In this document: positions 63,891 to 64,000 of the stretch, piece after piece | Layout of the letters: each line of letters begins with the position of its first letter | Numbering within the stretch: position 1 is the first letter of the stretch | Source of the DNA: Acanthornis magna | Lineage: Eukaryota > Chordata > Aves > Passeriformes > Acanthizidae | Assembly (NCBI GenBank): GCA_036785705.1 | Contig: JAWUZG010000070.1 | Coordinates: 5,467,001-5,531,000, forward strand | Direction of reading: 5' to 3' | DNA length: 64,000 nucleotides | The notes under the pieces: model-generated | What the model was told of the DNA's origin: nothing | Databases searched by the model: none | What the model saw: the letters and a program-made list of their open reading frames with translations, nothing else | Translations under genes and position numbers: made by a program

Positions 63891-64000
63891 TGGAACATGA
63901 CTCTTCCTTACTTACCTTCTCTCAAGTAGTTCCTTTGGAAAAAATGGAACATGACTCTTCCTTACTTACCTTTTCTCAAGTAGTTCCTTTGGGAAAAATG
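63891..64000. repeat. 54-bp tandem repeat, cut by the window end
   Basis: Unit 1 is 63891-63944, unit 2 is 63945-63998, and a third unit begins at 63999. Units 1 and 2 differ at two positions (TTCTC/TTTTC and TGGAA/TGGGA). On the minus strand each unit contains AAGGTAAGTAAGG, a consensus 5' splice donor, at 63906-63918 and 63960-63972. The period is a multiple of three. It could be a minisatellite in an intron or a tandemly duplicated exon-intron boundary of a minus-strand gene. Sequence beyond the window is needed. Confidence 0.9.

Noticed and set aside
1..64000. CRISPR arrays, operons, tRNA, rRNA, snRNA or endogenous retroviral genes
   Set aside because: No direct-repeat/spacer pattern, no tRNA B-box with matching arms, no snRNA sequence and no gag/pol motif were seen on either strand.

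Overview
This window looks like unique nuclear DNA from a bird. I see no protein-coding exon, tRNA, rRNA or small RNA gene that I can support. The bird assignment rests on the interspersed repeats. Nearly all the repeats I recognise are CR1 LINE 3' ends with the avian tail, where repeats of CATAGAAT read antisense or the end TTCCAACCCAAACCATTCTGTGAT reads sense. I see no Alu, B1/B2, L1 or tRNA-derived SINE. The open frames are short, uninterrupted by design only, and full of low-complexity or hydrophobic runs. None reads as a known domain. The simplest reading is a large intron or an intergenic stretch near a developmental gene; I cannot name the gene.

Layout. 1-430 is CpG-bearing, conserved-looking sequence with an RFX-type palindrome. 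430-9,800 is anonymous sequence with an unusual 141-nt strand made only of A and C (1238-1378), several homopolymer runs and an old CR1/L3-like remnant (about 7425-7620). 9,810-10,060 is a dense cluster of transcription-factor-like motifs. 11,904-11,947 is a small MEF2-like tandem array, followed by a degraded CR1 end (about 12,222-12,316). 15,814-15,998 is a sense CR1 3' end. 16-45 kb is mostly anonymous. It has a perfect 18-bp palindrome (24,649), a weak candidate first exon (about 28,560-28,754), G/T and poly-T tracts near 30-31.5 kb, and enhancer-like sequence at 39.9-40.2 kb and 41.5-41.8 kb. 45,136-45,267 is an antisense CR1 end. 49,129-49,213 is an isolated CpG-dense patch beside an AT-rich conserved-looking stretch (49,230-49,900). 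50,835-50,910 is an old CR1 piece. 59,462-60,080 is the longest repeat, an antisense CR1 of about 0.6 kb. The window ends inside a 54-bp tandem repeat (from 63,891) that carries a consensus splice donor on the minus strand in each unit.

I did not find an undescribed biological system. The most useful leads are the terminal 54-bp repeat with embedded donors, the CpG patch, the A/C-only tract and the enhancer-like clusters. All regulatory calls come from reading motifs by eye and need alignment or functional data.
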